DNA of 64,000 nt from Phycisphaerae bacterium. Lineage in GTDB: Bacteria > Planctomycetota > Phycisphaerae > UBA1845 > Fen-1342. The position numbers and the translations under genes are program-made. This document shows, in pieces, positions 13,408-20,910 of this stretch (position 1 is its first letter; the number at the start of each line of letters is the position of its first letter). A model generated the notes under the pieces. It was not told the origin of the DNA, ran no database searches, and saw only the letters and a list, made by a program, of their open reading frames with translations. Where the stretch lies: contig JAUIEC010000004.1 in assembly GCA_030428945.1 (NCBI GenBank), forward strand, positions 124,001 to 188,000, written 5' to 3'.

Positions 13408-14034
13408 TTATTCGAACGACTCGGCCAGTTGCTCGATCATTTCGGCCCCGAATCCCTTCCCGCTCAGGCATCGCCGCAGCTTGCTGTACGCCGTCCGCTT
13501 GCGGGCGTTGATCGTGCTCGCCGCCAGGTGCAGCCGACCCGCCAGCGAACGCTCGCTCTCCCCCGAAGCGGCCGCCAGGGCCACCTCGCGTTCCTCGTCA
13601 TCCAGCAGGCCCGGCCGCCGCAGGCAGTCCTGCAGCGCCTCGAGCAGTTCCGCGCTGGCGAGGGCATCCTCCGGCGGACCCTGCGGGCCGGCCTCGTCCG
13701 GCACCGCCGTCGGCCGCCCCGCCTGCCGACAGTGCTGCAGCCAGATCTTGTTGGCGACCGCATAGACGAACGTGCTGATCGCCGCCCGTTCGGGCTGATA
13801 GCGGTCCGCCGAGACGCTCCGCCAGACGGCCGCCCAGGTCTGCTGCACCAGGTCCTCGACCAGGTCGGTCCGCCCGCCCGCACGCCGGGCGAACAGCGAC
13901 CGCAACCGCGGCCCGTAGAGCGCATGCAGTTCCTCGAACGCCCCCGGCGCCCGCGCGGCAATCCGCCGCGAAAGCCCGGCCGGGCGGGCAGGTCTGTCAT
14001 CATCAGCAGCCATCGCCAGAACCGTAGATGCCAT
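13408..14034 (-). CDS. ECF-type RNA polymerase sigma factor
   Basis: A 208-residue sigma-70 family protein. Region 2 spans AFEELHALYGPRLRSLFARR...DLVEDLVQQTWAAVWRS with a -10-recognition block ISTFVYAVANKIWLQHCR. Region 4 has LLDDEEREVALAAASGESERSLAGRLHLAASTINARKR, a helix-turn-helix. There is no region 1 or 3, which makes it ECF type. Start candidates are ATG 14034 and ATG 14013; neither has a strong ribosome site, and a TTG at 14103 is less likely. It is followed by a membrane protein that probably controls it. Confidence 0.85.
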   Translation of the reverse strand: MASTVLAMAADDDRPARPAGLSRRIAARAPGAFEELHALYGPRLRSLFARRAGGRTDLVEDLVQQTWAAVWRSVSADRYQPERAAISTFVYAVANKIWLQHCRQAGRPTAVPDEAGPQGPPEDALASAELLEALQDCLRRPGLLDDEEREVALAAASGESERSLAGRLHLAASTINARKRTAYSKLRRCLSGKGFGAEMIEQLAESFE

Positions 14035-14154
14035 TGGAAGACGTTTCAACAGATCGGCGGACCTGCCCGAAACTTCGAGCGCAGCCGCGCGCGGTGAGAA
14101 CAAACCAACCCGACCAGGGGCGCGGCACCGAACGCCGGGCGCAGAAAGCGCTGC

Positions 14155-17100
14155 TCACTCCTCGCGCAGGTTCGTGACCAGGCGGCCGCGCAGCGCGGCC
14201 CGGACGGCCAGGGCCGCCACGCCGAGTCCGATCACCAGCACGCCGCCGAGGCTGATCGCGATCGAGCCCCACGGAATCACGTCCGGCTGTCGGGCCAGCA
14301 GCGGCGCGATCACCAGCAGCGCCGGCAGCACCCCGCAGCCCAGTCCGGCCAGTACCAGCGCGGCGTTCTCGCTCAGCACCATCCGCCGGACGCTCCGCGG
14401 CGAGAAGCCCAGCGCCTGCAGCAGCGCCAGTTCACGCCGCCGCTCCCAGACGTTCCGCAGCAGCACCGCGATCAGGCCGACCGCACCCAGCAGCAGGCCC
14501 AGCCCGCCCAGCGTCTGGAACGTCGAAATGTACGTGTTCTGCACCGCCAGGTAGTTCCGCAGCCGCTCCCGCGTCTCGGCCGCGTCGAAGCCGTACGGCT
14601 CCAGGTCCGCTTCCAGGTCGGCCGCCAGTTCGGCATCGGCCGGGCTGCTCAGCAGGAAGAAGCCGTAGCCGTCGATTCTCGGAAACAGCCGTTCGAAGTG
14701 CGGTTCGCTGATGATCAGTTCGTCCTGCAGCACGCTGTTGCGCAGCAGGGCGACGATCCGCAGTTGCACCGCCCGCCCGCGGGCATCGCGAATCTCGATC
14801 GTGTCGCCGAGGGCCTTGTGCCATTGCCACATGATCGCCGCCTCGTCACCGATCACCGGGATGGCATCGTCGGGCTGTGTCCGCTCCAGCAGCAGCCACG
14901 GGTTCGCCCGGCTCGCCTCGTCATCCGCCAGCGTGGCCCCGAACGAAAAGCCGCCGCGGGCGATCGCGGCCGGGGTGGCACCGAGCAGGCGCGGCTCGGC
15001 CGGGAGGTACAGGTTCAGGCAACTCGACGCATCGCCATCGCGCAGGCGGTAGGGCGTGACCGTCACGCCTTCGAGCCTGGCTTCGGTGTCGGGATCGAGG
15101 CCGAGGTTCTCGCGCCCACCGGCGCTGTTCAGGTCATAGACCAGCGGCGTGGTCGCCTCGGCATACCAGGTGTTGCCGCCGGTGCCGCTGTTGCGGTCGC
15201 CGGCCTGGCCATCGGCGTCGATCCGGAACGCCGCCAGCGAGACCACCAGGAACGTCGCGCTGGCGATCAGGCCGATGGTCAGCATGCTGCGGCCGGGCTG
15301 TCGCGGGACATTTCGCAGGCCGATCCGGCGCGGGGCATCGCTGCCCGGCGGGGCCGGCACCAGCGGGGCCGGGTGTGCCATTCGCGCGCGGACGCGGGCC
15401 AGCGCCGCGGTCAGCAGCAGGGCGCCGCCCCCGAAGAACCCGCCCGTCACCGGGATCGCGCGGGTTCCCATCGCCAGCGCCAGCAGCAGCAGTCCGCCGA
15501 TCCCCGCGATCCAGAAGACCAGCGTCGCGATCCCGCTGGTCGCGGCCCGCGCGGTTTCGCTCTCGGTGAATCCCGCGAGCAGGCTCCGCGTGCTCTGCCT
15601 GAGCAGGCCCCGCAGCGCCCACGCGATCGCGAGCAGACTGACGAGGACGCTGCCGACGCCGCCGCCGACCAGGCTGACCGCATCGAGGTGCAGGTTCAGG
15701 AACGGGGCGTTGGCGGCCGCCGACCACCACGTCCGCAGTCCGCTCAGCATCAGGAAGGCGTAGCCGATCGCCGCGGCCGTGCCGATGAGCGCGCCGATTC
15801 CGGACAGCAGCAGACCCTCCAGCAGCAGCCCGTTGCGGACGCGGTTGGGGGCATAGCCAACAGCCAGCAACAGTCCGATCTGCTGGCTGCGACGTTCGAT
15901 GCCGAGTCGGAACAGCAGGGCGACCAGCATGGCGGCCGAGATGATCAGGAAGAAGCTGAAGCCGATGAACAGTCCGCCGAAGTCGGTGCTGCCGGTGCTG
16001 GCCTGCGCGGCGATGTCGCGGACCGGAATGTCGCGGACGCCGAGGGCGACCGGCGAGAGGGCGGCGACGATCTTCCGTGCGAGGGCGTCCGGAGATTCGG
16101 TGGTCGCGATCCGCAGGGCGGTGAAGCGTCCGAGTCGCTCGTCCGGTTCGCTCCACAGGCGGACGCCGTCCTCGAGTCGCAGGAAGGCCTTGGGCGTGCC
16201 GCGGTACTTGTCCCAGTAGGCCTCGTCGTCGTCCTTGACCTTCGTCAGATCGACCGGGAAGGGCGGGTCCCAGTCCGAGATCCGTTCAGAGTCCGTCACG
16301 CCCTTGTATTCCGGCGTCAGCGTCTGATCGAGGGCGGTACCCTCCATCGCAACGACCCCGGCCAGCGTGAAGTCGGCCGATTCGGTGCGCAGTTCGCCGA
16401 AGTCGTCGGCCACGTAGTAGGTCAGCCGGATCGTGTCGCCGGCCGCGCACTGAAGACGCTCGGCCGTCCAGGCATTGACGAGGATCTCGTTCTCGCCGAG
16501 CGGCATCGGCGCCCGGCCGGTGGTCAGGGTCAGGCCGGCGAAGTCCGGGCCGCCGCTGTCGAGCGCGACGACGGTCGAATACGGCACCTCGCCGCCGCCG
16601 GGCACGCTGATGCCGTTGGCCAGGTAGTTGAGGACCCTGGCCGGTCCCGGCGTCGCGGCCGCGGAGGATGCGGGCTGGACGTAGCCGACGGCCTCCAACG
16701 GCGTCGCGGGTGGCGGTTGGATCGCCTGTGATTCGCTCACCGCATCCACGACCGGCGGCGGCACCAGCAGGGCATCCGACTCGATCGAGACCAGGTCGGC
16801 GGCGGCGCCCGGTCGAGCGCGCAGGCCCAGTTCCGCGGGCTCGACCAGTCGGATCAGTTGCGCGCCGTCCAGGCTGCTGCCGGGGAGGGTCGCGATGCGG
16901 TTGCACCCGTCGACCTGCAGCGAACGTTGCAGCAGATCCAGCGGAACAAAGGCGTTCGCAGGCGTGTACTGCCGGGCCTGCACGGTAAAGCCGCCGAGAC
17001 CCTCGCTGGGGACAACGGCCGCGACCTTCAGGCGCAGCGCGAGGGGTTCGACGTCCTTCTCGCCCAACAGTGTTTCACGTGAAACACTGCTCGGCGGCTG

Positions 17101-17586
17101 GAAGCGCAGGATCACGTCATCGTCAACACCGGCGCCAATCCGGTCGGCCAGCGTGCGGTTCAGGAACACGGTCCGCCCCGTCGGCGCCGCAGCGCTGTGC
17201 CACCGCTCTTGAGAAGTGGCGGTTGAGGCTCCTGCTCCCTCGCTCCCGGGCTCCCTCGCTCCCTCGCGCAGCGCAGCAAAGCGCTCATCGATTCCGAAGA
17301 TCTGCACCCGGTTGGCCCGCTGCCGCGACTCGGTCTGCACGGCCGTGCCGGAGATCTCGATGTAGCCGACCGCCTTTTCTTCGAGGCTCGGCGCAACGAA
17401 GTGATCGCTCTCGATCACCGCCTGCACCTGCCCGAGGCGGCCGAGCAGCAGGCCCTGCAGGCTGCCGCGCATCGACGCACCGACGATCAGCGCCCCGGTC
17501 AACGCCGCGGTCGCCGCGACGACGCCGAGCACGACGGCCGCGCTCGTCCCGCGGTAGTACGCCAGGCTGCGCCACCAGAGCGACAT
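14155..17586 (-). CDS. ABC transporter permease with two FtsX-like domains
   Basis: A 1143-residue inner-membrane protein. It has an N-terminal helix at about residues 13-38 (TSAAVVLGVVAATAALTGALIVG), a large periplasmic region, a first FtsX block at about 535-660 (FGGLFIGFSFFLIISAAML...LLLAVGYAPNRVR), more helices at about 690-740, a second periplasmic region, and a second FtsX block at about 1025-1135 (LLLGAVGLIAVLLRNVWERRRELALLQALGFSPRSVR). This is the single-gene, two-permease architecture. It pairs with the ATPase at 17591, which ends four bases before its start, and together they should form a LolCDE/MacB-like exporter that extracts lipid or protein from the inner membrane. The gene also holds a parS site and an in-frame repeat insertion (about residues 103-124). 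Confidence 0.88.
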   Translation of the reverse strand: MSLWWRSLAYYRGTSAAVVLGVVAATAALTGALIVGASMRGSLQGLLLGRLGQVQAVIESDHFVAPSLEEKAVGYIEISGTAVQTESRQRANRVQIFGIDERFAALREGAREPGSEGAGASTATSQERWHSAAAPTGRTVFLNRTLADRIGAGVDDDVILRFQPPSSVSRETLLGEKDVEPLALRLKVAAVVPSEGLGGFTVQARQYTPANAFVPLDLLQRSLQVDGCNRIATLPGSSLDGAQLIRLVEPAELGLRARPGAAADLVSIESDALLVPPPVVDAVSESQAIQPPPATPLEAVGYVQPASSAAATPGPARVLNYLANGISVPGGGEVPYSTVVALDSGGPDFAGLTLTTGRAPMPLGENEILVNAWTAERLQCAAGDTIRLTYYVADDFGELRTESADFTLAGVVAMEGTALDQTLTPEYKGVTDSERISDWDPPFPVDLTKVKDDDEAYWDKYRGTPKAFLRLEDGVRLWSEPDERLGRFTALRIATTESPDALARKIVAALSPVALGVRDIPVRDIAAQASTGSTDFGGLFIGFSFFLIISAAMLVALLFRLGIERRSQQIGLLLAVGYAPNRVRNGLLLEGLLLSGIGALIGTAAAIGYAFLMLSGLRTWWSAAANAPFLNLHLDAVSLVGGGVGSVLVSLLAIAWALRGLLRQSTRSLLAGFTESETARAATSGIATLVFWIAGIGGLLLLALAMGTRAIPVTGGFFGGGALLLTAALARVRARMAHPAPLVPAPPGSDAPRRIGLRNVPRQPGRSMLTIGLIASATFLVVSLAAFRIDADGQAGDRNSGTGGNTWYAEATTPLVYDLNSAGGRENLGLDPDTEARLEGVTVTPYRLRDGDASSCLNLYLPAEPRLLGATPAAIARGGFSFGATLADDEASRANPWLLLERTQPDDAIPVIGDEAAIMWQWHKALGDTIEIRDARGRAVQLRIVALLRNSVLQDELIISEPHFERLFPRIDGYGFFLLSSPADAELAADLEADLEPYGFDAAETRERLRNYLAVQNTYISTFQTLGGLGLLLGAVGLIAVLLRNVWERRRELALLQALGFSPRSVRRMVLSENAALVLAGLGCGVLPALLVIAPLLARQPDVIPWGSIAISLGGVLVIGLGVAALAVRAALRGRLVTNLREE
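17069..17088. promoter_or_regulatory. parS centromere site (perfect consensus)
   Basis: TGTTTCACGTGAAACA at 17071-17086 is identical to the ParB-binding parS consensus, and the flanking AG/CT extend it to a 20-bp perfect palindrome. It lies in the coding sequence of the permease, where it encodes SVSRETL. parS sites in other bacteria are often intragenic and cluster around oriC. No parA or parB gene is in the window. Confidence 0.85.
17215..17278 (-). repeat. GGGAGC repeat inserted in frame in the permease gene
   Basis: On the plus strand the bases read as GCTCCC words (CTCCTGCTCCCTCGCTCCCG and similar). Translated, they give a low-complexity stretch REGAREPGSEGAGAS between conserved parts of the permease's first periplasmic domain. 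The family is otherwise intergenic in this window. Confidence 0.65.
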
Positions 17587-17590
17587 GCCG

Positions 17591-18283
17591 CTACTCCCGC
17601 CCGAGCGGCTTGAGGTGCCCGCCGTCCAGTTGCAGCCGCGTTTCGAACCGCTCGGCCAGCGTGCGACTGTGGGTGACGACCAGCAGGCTGACGTTGTCGG
17701 TGCCCGGCAGTTCGCCGAGCAGGTCGGCGATCGAGTCGGCCGTCTTCTGGTCGAGGTTGCCGGTCGGTTCGTCGGCGAGCACGACCTGCGGTTCGTTGAT
17801 CAGGGCCCGGGCGATCGCGACCCGCTGCCGTTCGCCGCCGGACAATTCGGCCGGGCGGTGGTCGATCCGGGCGGCGAGTCCGACGCGGTCGAGCAACGCA
17901 CGGGCCCGCTCGGTGCGGTCGTCGCGGGGGTACGCCAGCGAGGGGATCGCGACATTCTCCAGAACGCTGCACTGCGGCAGCAGGTGATGTTCCTGGAAGA
18001 TGAAGCCGATCTGCTCGTTGCGGAAACGGGCCAGGTCATCAGCCGGCAGGGCGAACGGGTCCTGGCCGTGGATCGCGACGCTGCCGGCGGTCGGCGGTTC
18101 GAGCGTGCCGATGATGTTCAGCAGCGTGCTCTTGCCGGTTCCGGAGGGCCCCATCAGCGAGACGGCGTGCCCGGGCGCGATCTCGAGGTCAACGCCGGCG
18201 AGGATCGTCAGCGTCTCGCCGGCCAGTCTGAATTCCTTGCGAATGCCGCGGACGGCGAGTCCGGTCTGTGTTTCGGTGGTCAT
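17591..18283 (-). CDS. ABC transporter ATP-binding protein, LolD/MacB type
   Basis: A 230-residue ATPase with Walker A GPSGTGKST (residues 45-53), Q-loop FQEH (about 96), signature LSGGERQ (147-153), Walker B VVLADEP (167-173) followed by TGNLD, and switch THS. TGNLD after Walker B is usual for the LolD/MacB/FtsE group. It powers the permease encoded immediately downstream; the two frames are separated by four bases and form one operon. The start ATG 18283 gives the normal N-terminus (MTTETQTGLAVRGIRKEF). Confidence 0.92.
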   Translation of the reverse strand: MTTETQTGLAVRGIRKEFRLAGETLTILAGVDLEIAPGHAVSLMGPSGTGKSTLLNIIGTLEPPTAGSVAIHGQDPFALPADDLARFRNEQIGFIFQEHHLLPQCSVLENVAIPSLAYPRDDRTERARALLDRVGLAARIDHRPAELSGGERQRVAIARALINEPQVVLADEPTGNLDQKTADSIADLLGELPGTDNVSLLVVTHSRTLAERFETRLQLDGGHLKPLGRE

Positions 18284-18388
18284 GGCAATTGGTCCGATTC
18301 AATCAGTTCCGTCGGTTTCGTCGCTCCAGGCGATCCCGTTGCCGGCCACGCGGCGGCAGGTCTCCGGGCGGTGCCGCCTCCTCCGCCT

Positions 18389-18404
18389 TGTTTCACGTGA
18401 TTCC
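18389..18404. promoter_or_regulatory. Degenerate parS-like half-perfect site
   Basis: TGTTTCACGTGATTCC matches the parS consensus at 13 of 16 positions: the left half and centre are perfect and three bases of the right arm differ. It sits 1.3 kb from the perfect site, in the non-coding stretch upstream of the ABC ATPase gene. Confidence 0.4.
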
Positions 18405-18469
18405 GTTCCTCGCGTGAAGCACGTCTTCGGGGTTCCGGAGCCACTGCACATCACACTGCACACGCGGGG

Positions 18470-19750
18470 TCAGCGGAACCGCGTGGCCGCATCCTCGTAG
18501 ATCTGCCACATGCGGTCGGCCATGACTTCGTCGGTGTAGTCGCGGGCGACGGCGGTTCGGCCGGCCTGGCCGAGTTCGCGGCGGCGCTGCGGATCGTCCA
18601 GCAGGCTTTCAAGCGCATCGGCCAGGGCGTCCGGCTGATCGGGATCGTACAGCAGGCCGCCGCCGGTCGCTTCGATGGTCTCGACGAACGAACCCGTGGC
18701 GGGCTGCACGACGGGGACGCCCTGCGACATCGCTTCGAGGATCGTCATACCCTTCGCTTCGGGGAACGTCGACGGCATCGTGAAGACGTGCGCGGCGCGC
18801 AGCAGGGCGAACTTGTCCGCCCGGCTGACCTCGCCGCGGTCCTCGTGCGGACAGTGGTTCTGCTTCAGGCGGCCGATCTGTTCGTTGACGAAGTCCTCTT
18901 CGCCCGCGCCGCGGTAGCCGGCGACCAGCAGGCGGACGTCGCGGCCGCGTTTCTTCAGCGTGATCAGCGCGTCGACGACCCGGTCGAAGCCCTTGTCGGC
19001 GCAGACCCGGCCGACGAAGGCGATCGTCTCGGGCGGCGCCGGTGGTTCGGTTTCGCGGACCTCGGCGTCGAGCGCCATCCCGAGCGGCACGGTCCGCAGC
19101 TTGTCGGCCGGCAGGTGGAAGTGCTCCCGGCAGTGCCCGGCGTAGTAGCCGGACAGGGCGACGTAGCCGTCGGCGTGGTCGGCCTGGCTGCGGATCAGGT
19201 CGAAGGCCTGCTGGCGGTAGGGCTGCGGCAGGCGGTCGAGGAAGACGTCCTCGCCGCCGAGGGTGCACAGGATCGGCACGTTCAGGGCGGCCCGGAGGGC
19301 GCCGGCGATGCCGATGAACATCAGGTTCGGCAGGTTCAGCAGGCCGACCTGCATCCGTTTCAGGCCGTGGATCAGGTGTTTCAGTTCGCGGGCCTGCGGT
19401 CCGTCGGGGCCCTGGAGGACCGAGACGGTCAGCCCGCCGACCTCGGCCGGGTCGATCCGGGCGGCCCGGGTGCCGACGGCGTTCAGCAGGCCGGGCAGGT
19501 CCAGCAGGCTCGAGAGGGCCCGCGGGAGCGCCCGGAAGAGGGCCGAGTGCTGTTCGAGGTAGACGTTGATGCCGCCGTAGAAGACCTCGTGCTCGCTGAC
19601 GTCGGTTTCGTCGGTGCGGACGGGGGTGTAGAGCGGGACGAGCTTGATGTCGCGGCCCTGCCGCAGCAGGGTAGCCGCCAGCCGGTTGTCCCGGATGCAG
19701 CTTCCGCAGTACATGCCGGCCGCCCCGGCGGCGAGATAGACGACTCGCAT
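18470..19750 (-). CDS. Glycosyltransferase, GT4-like (GT-B fold)
   Basis: A 426-residue protein starting at ATG 19750 (MRVVYLAAGAAGMYCGSCIRDN); the long upstream open frame has no gene character. The N-terminal half carries the acceptor domain (GMYCGSCIRDNRLAATLLRQG, YGGINVYLEQ). The C-terminal half carries the donor domain: IAFVGRVCADKGFDRVVDAL, LLVAGYRGAG, and the GT4 motif PEAKGMTILEAMSQGVPVV with the conserved Glu pair. It probably transfers a sugar from an NDP-sugar to a cell-surface glycan or lipid; donor and acceptor cannot be told. Cytoplasmic, with no signal peptide. It stands alone on the minus strand, divergent from the dockerin gene. Confidence 0.87.
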   Translation of the reverse strand: MRVVYLAAGAAGMYCGSCIRDNRLAATLLRQGRDIKLVPLYTPVRTDETDVSEHEVFYGGINVYLEQHSALFRALPRALSSLLDLPGLLNAVGTRAARIDPAEVGGLTVSVLQGPDGPQARELKHLIHGLKRMQVGLLNLPNLMFIGIAGALRAALNVPILCTLGGEDVFLDRLPQPYRQQAFDLIRSQADHADGYVALSGYYAGHCREHFHLPADKLRTVPLGMALDAEVRETEPPAPPETIAFVGRVCADKGFDRVVDALITLKKRGRDVRLLVAGYRGAGEEDFVNEQIGRLKQNHCPHEDRGEVSRADKFALLRAAHVFTMPSTFPEAKGMTILEAMSQGVPVVQPATGSFVETIEATGGGLLYDPDQPDALADALESLLDDPQRRRELGQAGRTAVARDYTDEVMADRMWQIYEDAATRFR

Positions 19751-19800
19751 CACGCAGACCCCGTAGAGGACAGCAGGAGGGTAGGCCTGAACAACAGTTC

Positions 19801-19829
19801 TTGCCAAGCGTGCCCGTCGTGCGTACTCT
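19801..19829 (+). promoter_or_regulatory. Candidate promoter of the dockerin gene, with long leader
   Basis: TTGCCA (19801-19806), 17 bases and TACTCT (19824-19829) form a plausible sigma-70 promoter. Transcription would start near 19836, leaving a leader of about 190 bases before ATG 20030. The leader contains GC-rich paired segments, for example CGCGGC and GCCGCG near 19945-19965, but no riboswitch I recognise. Confidence 0.45.
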
Positions 19830-20029
19830 TTTAGCCGCTCACCGGTCGCGGCGTCGAGCGTCGATCCGGGGGGGCGTGGTGGCAGGCTGCTCCGACCTGA
19901 GTCCTGTCGACAACTGGAGAGATGGCGGTGACTACCGAACCCGCGGCATCCGAGGCCGCAGCTTTCTCGAAGAGCAGGTAGCACGGGGCGATCGAGTCTC
20001 AACATTCCCAATGAGGAAGGAGCTTTCGG

Positions 20030-20827
20030 ATGCGTTTGTTCAAGACCGCGCTGGTCGGCGTAGCTGGCCTGGCACTGACGAGCGCCGCGACCGCGGCCGA
20101 GATTTCGCTGGAAGGTCGTGACCCGCAGGGTCTCAGCACGTTCTCGCTGGACTTCGGCGACGGCGTGCCGCGCGTTTCCGAGATCAGCTACACCGAGTTT
20201 GATCTGCGGGTCGATCCGGACACCGGCACGGCCCGGATGGCGCACTACCACCAGACCGCGGCGCCGCTCGAACTGCCGAGCCCGTTCGGTCCGATTTCGA
20301 CCGGGAACCTGATCATCGAGATCGTCCCCGGCTCGTCGACGGGGACGTTCGATCCCGAGACGAACACCTTCGCGACCAACGAAGACTACGTGATCTACTT
20401 CGACGGCGACCTGAGCGCGCTCGGGCTGACCAGCCCGGTGGTCCTGGCGGCGGCCGACTCGGCCCCGACCTCGGCCGGCGGCGTCAGCAACACGGACGCG
20501 GGGCTGAGCAGCGGTGACCTGGCGATTGCCTGGTCGGGCGTCTACAACCTCGACTTCGGCGGCGGGCAGGTCTTCCCGCTGAACTACAACTGCGACGTCA
20601 GCGCCAGCTTCGTCCGCTACGACGGCTGCAGCACGACCGGGTGCGAGACGGCCGACCTGAACCGCGACTGCGCCATCGACCTGGCGGATGTCAGCGGCCT
20701 GCTGGCCAACTACGGCCGCAGCGGCAGCCTGGTGGCGCCGCGGAGCGGCGACCTGGATGGCGACCAGGACGTTGACCTGGCGGACCTGGCCGGCATGCTG
20801 GCTTCGTTCGCGGTCAACTGCAACTAA
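20030..20827 (+). CDS. Secreted protein with C-terminal dockerin-like EF-hand pair
   Basis: A 265-residue exported protein. The signal peptide is MRLFKTALVGVAGLALTSAATAAE, with cleavage near residue 23. The central part, about residues 24-200, is a beta-rich domain (FSLDFGDGVPRV, GNLIIEIVPGSSTGTF) that I do not recognise. The end has two EF-hand-like calcium loops, DLNRDCAIDLADVSGLLANYG and DLDGDQDVDLADLAGMLASF, the planctomycete dockerin-like terminal repeat, flanked by paired cysteines. AAGGAG lies nine bases before the ATG. An intrinsic terminator follows, so this is a single-gene transcript. Confidence 0.85.
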   Translation: MRLFKTALVGVAGLALTSAATAAEISLEGRDPQGLSTFSLDFGDGVPRVSEISYTEFDLRVDPDTGTARMAHYHQTAAPLELPSPFGPISTGNLIIEIVPGSSTGTFDPETNTFATNEDYVIYFDGDLSALGLTSPVVLAAADSAPTSAGGVSNTDAGLSSGDLAIAWSGVYNLDFGGGQVFPLNYNCDVSASFVRYDGCSTTGCETADLNRDCAIDLADVSGLLANYGRSGSLVAPRSGDLDGDQDVDLADLAGMLASFAVNCN

Positions 20828-20846
20828 CGTCGGCCGACCCCGACAG

Positions 20847-20889
20847 ACGCCGCGGCGGTGCCCAGACGGGCGCGCCGCGGCGTTCTTTT
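20847..20889 (+). terminator. Intrinsic terminator after the dockerin gene
   Basis: ACGCCGCGGCG (20847-20857) and CGCCGCGGCGT (20873-20883) form an 11-bp perfect stem with a 15-base loop, followed by TCTTTTG. This is the clearest Rho-independent terminator of the plus strand. Confidence 0.8.
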
Positions 20890-20910
20890 GAGAGCCGCCC
20901 GAGGGGCACG

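Noticed and set aside
14155..17586. Reading the REGAREPGSEG stretch as a frameshift or assembly error
   Set aside because: The frame is continuous on both sides with conserved permease sequence, and the same word family occurs elsewhere, so an in-frame repeat insertion is the simpler explanation.
20030..20827. PEP-CTERM sorting signal at the end of the exported protein
   Set aside because: The chain ends with EF-hand repeats and no Pro-Glu-Pro, hydrophobic helix or basic tail.
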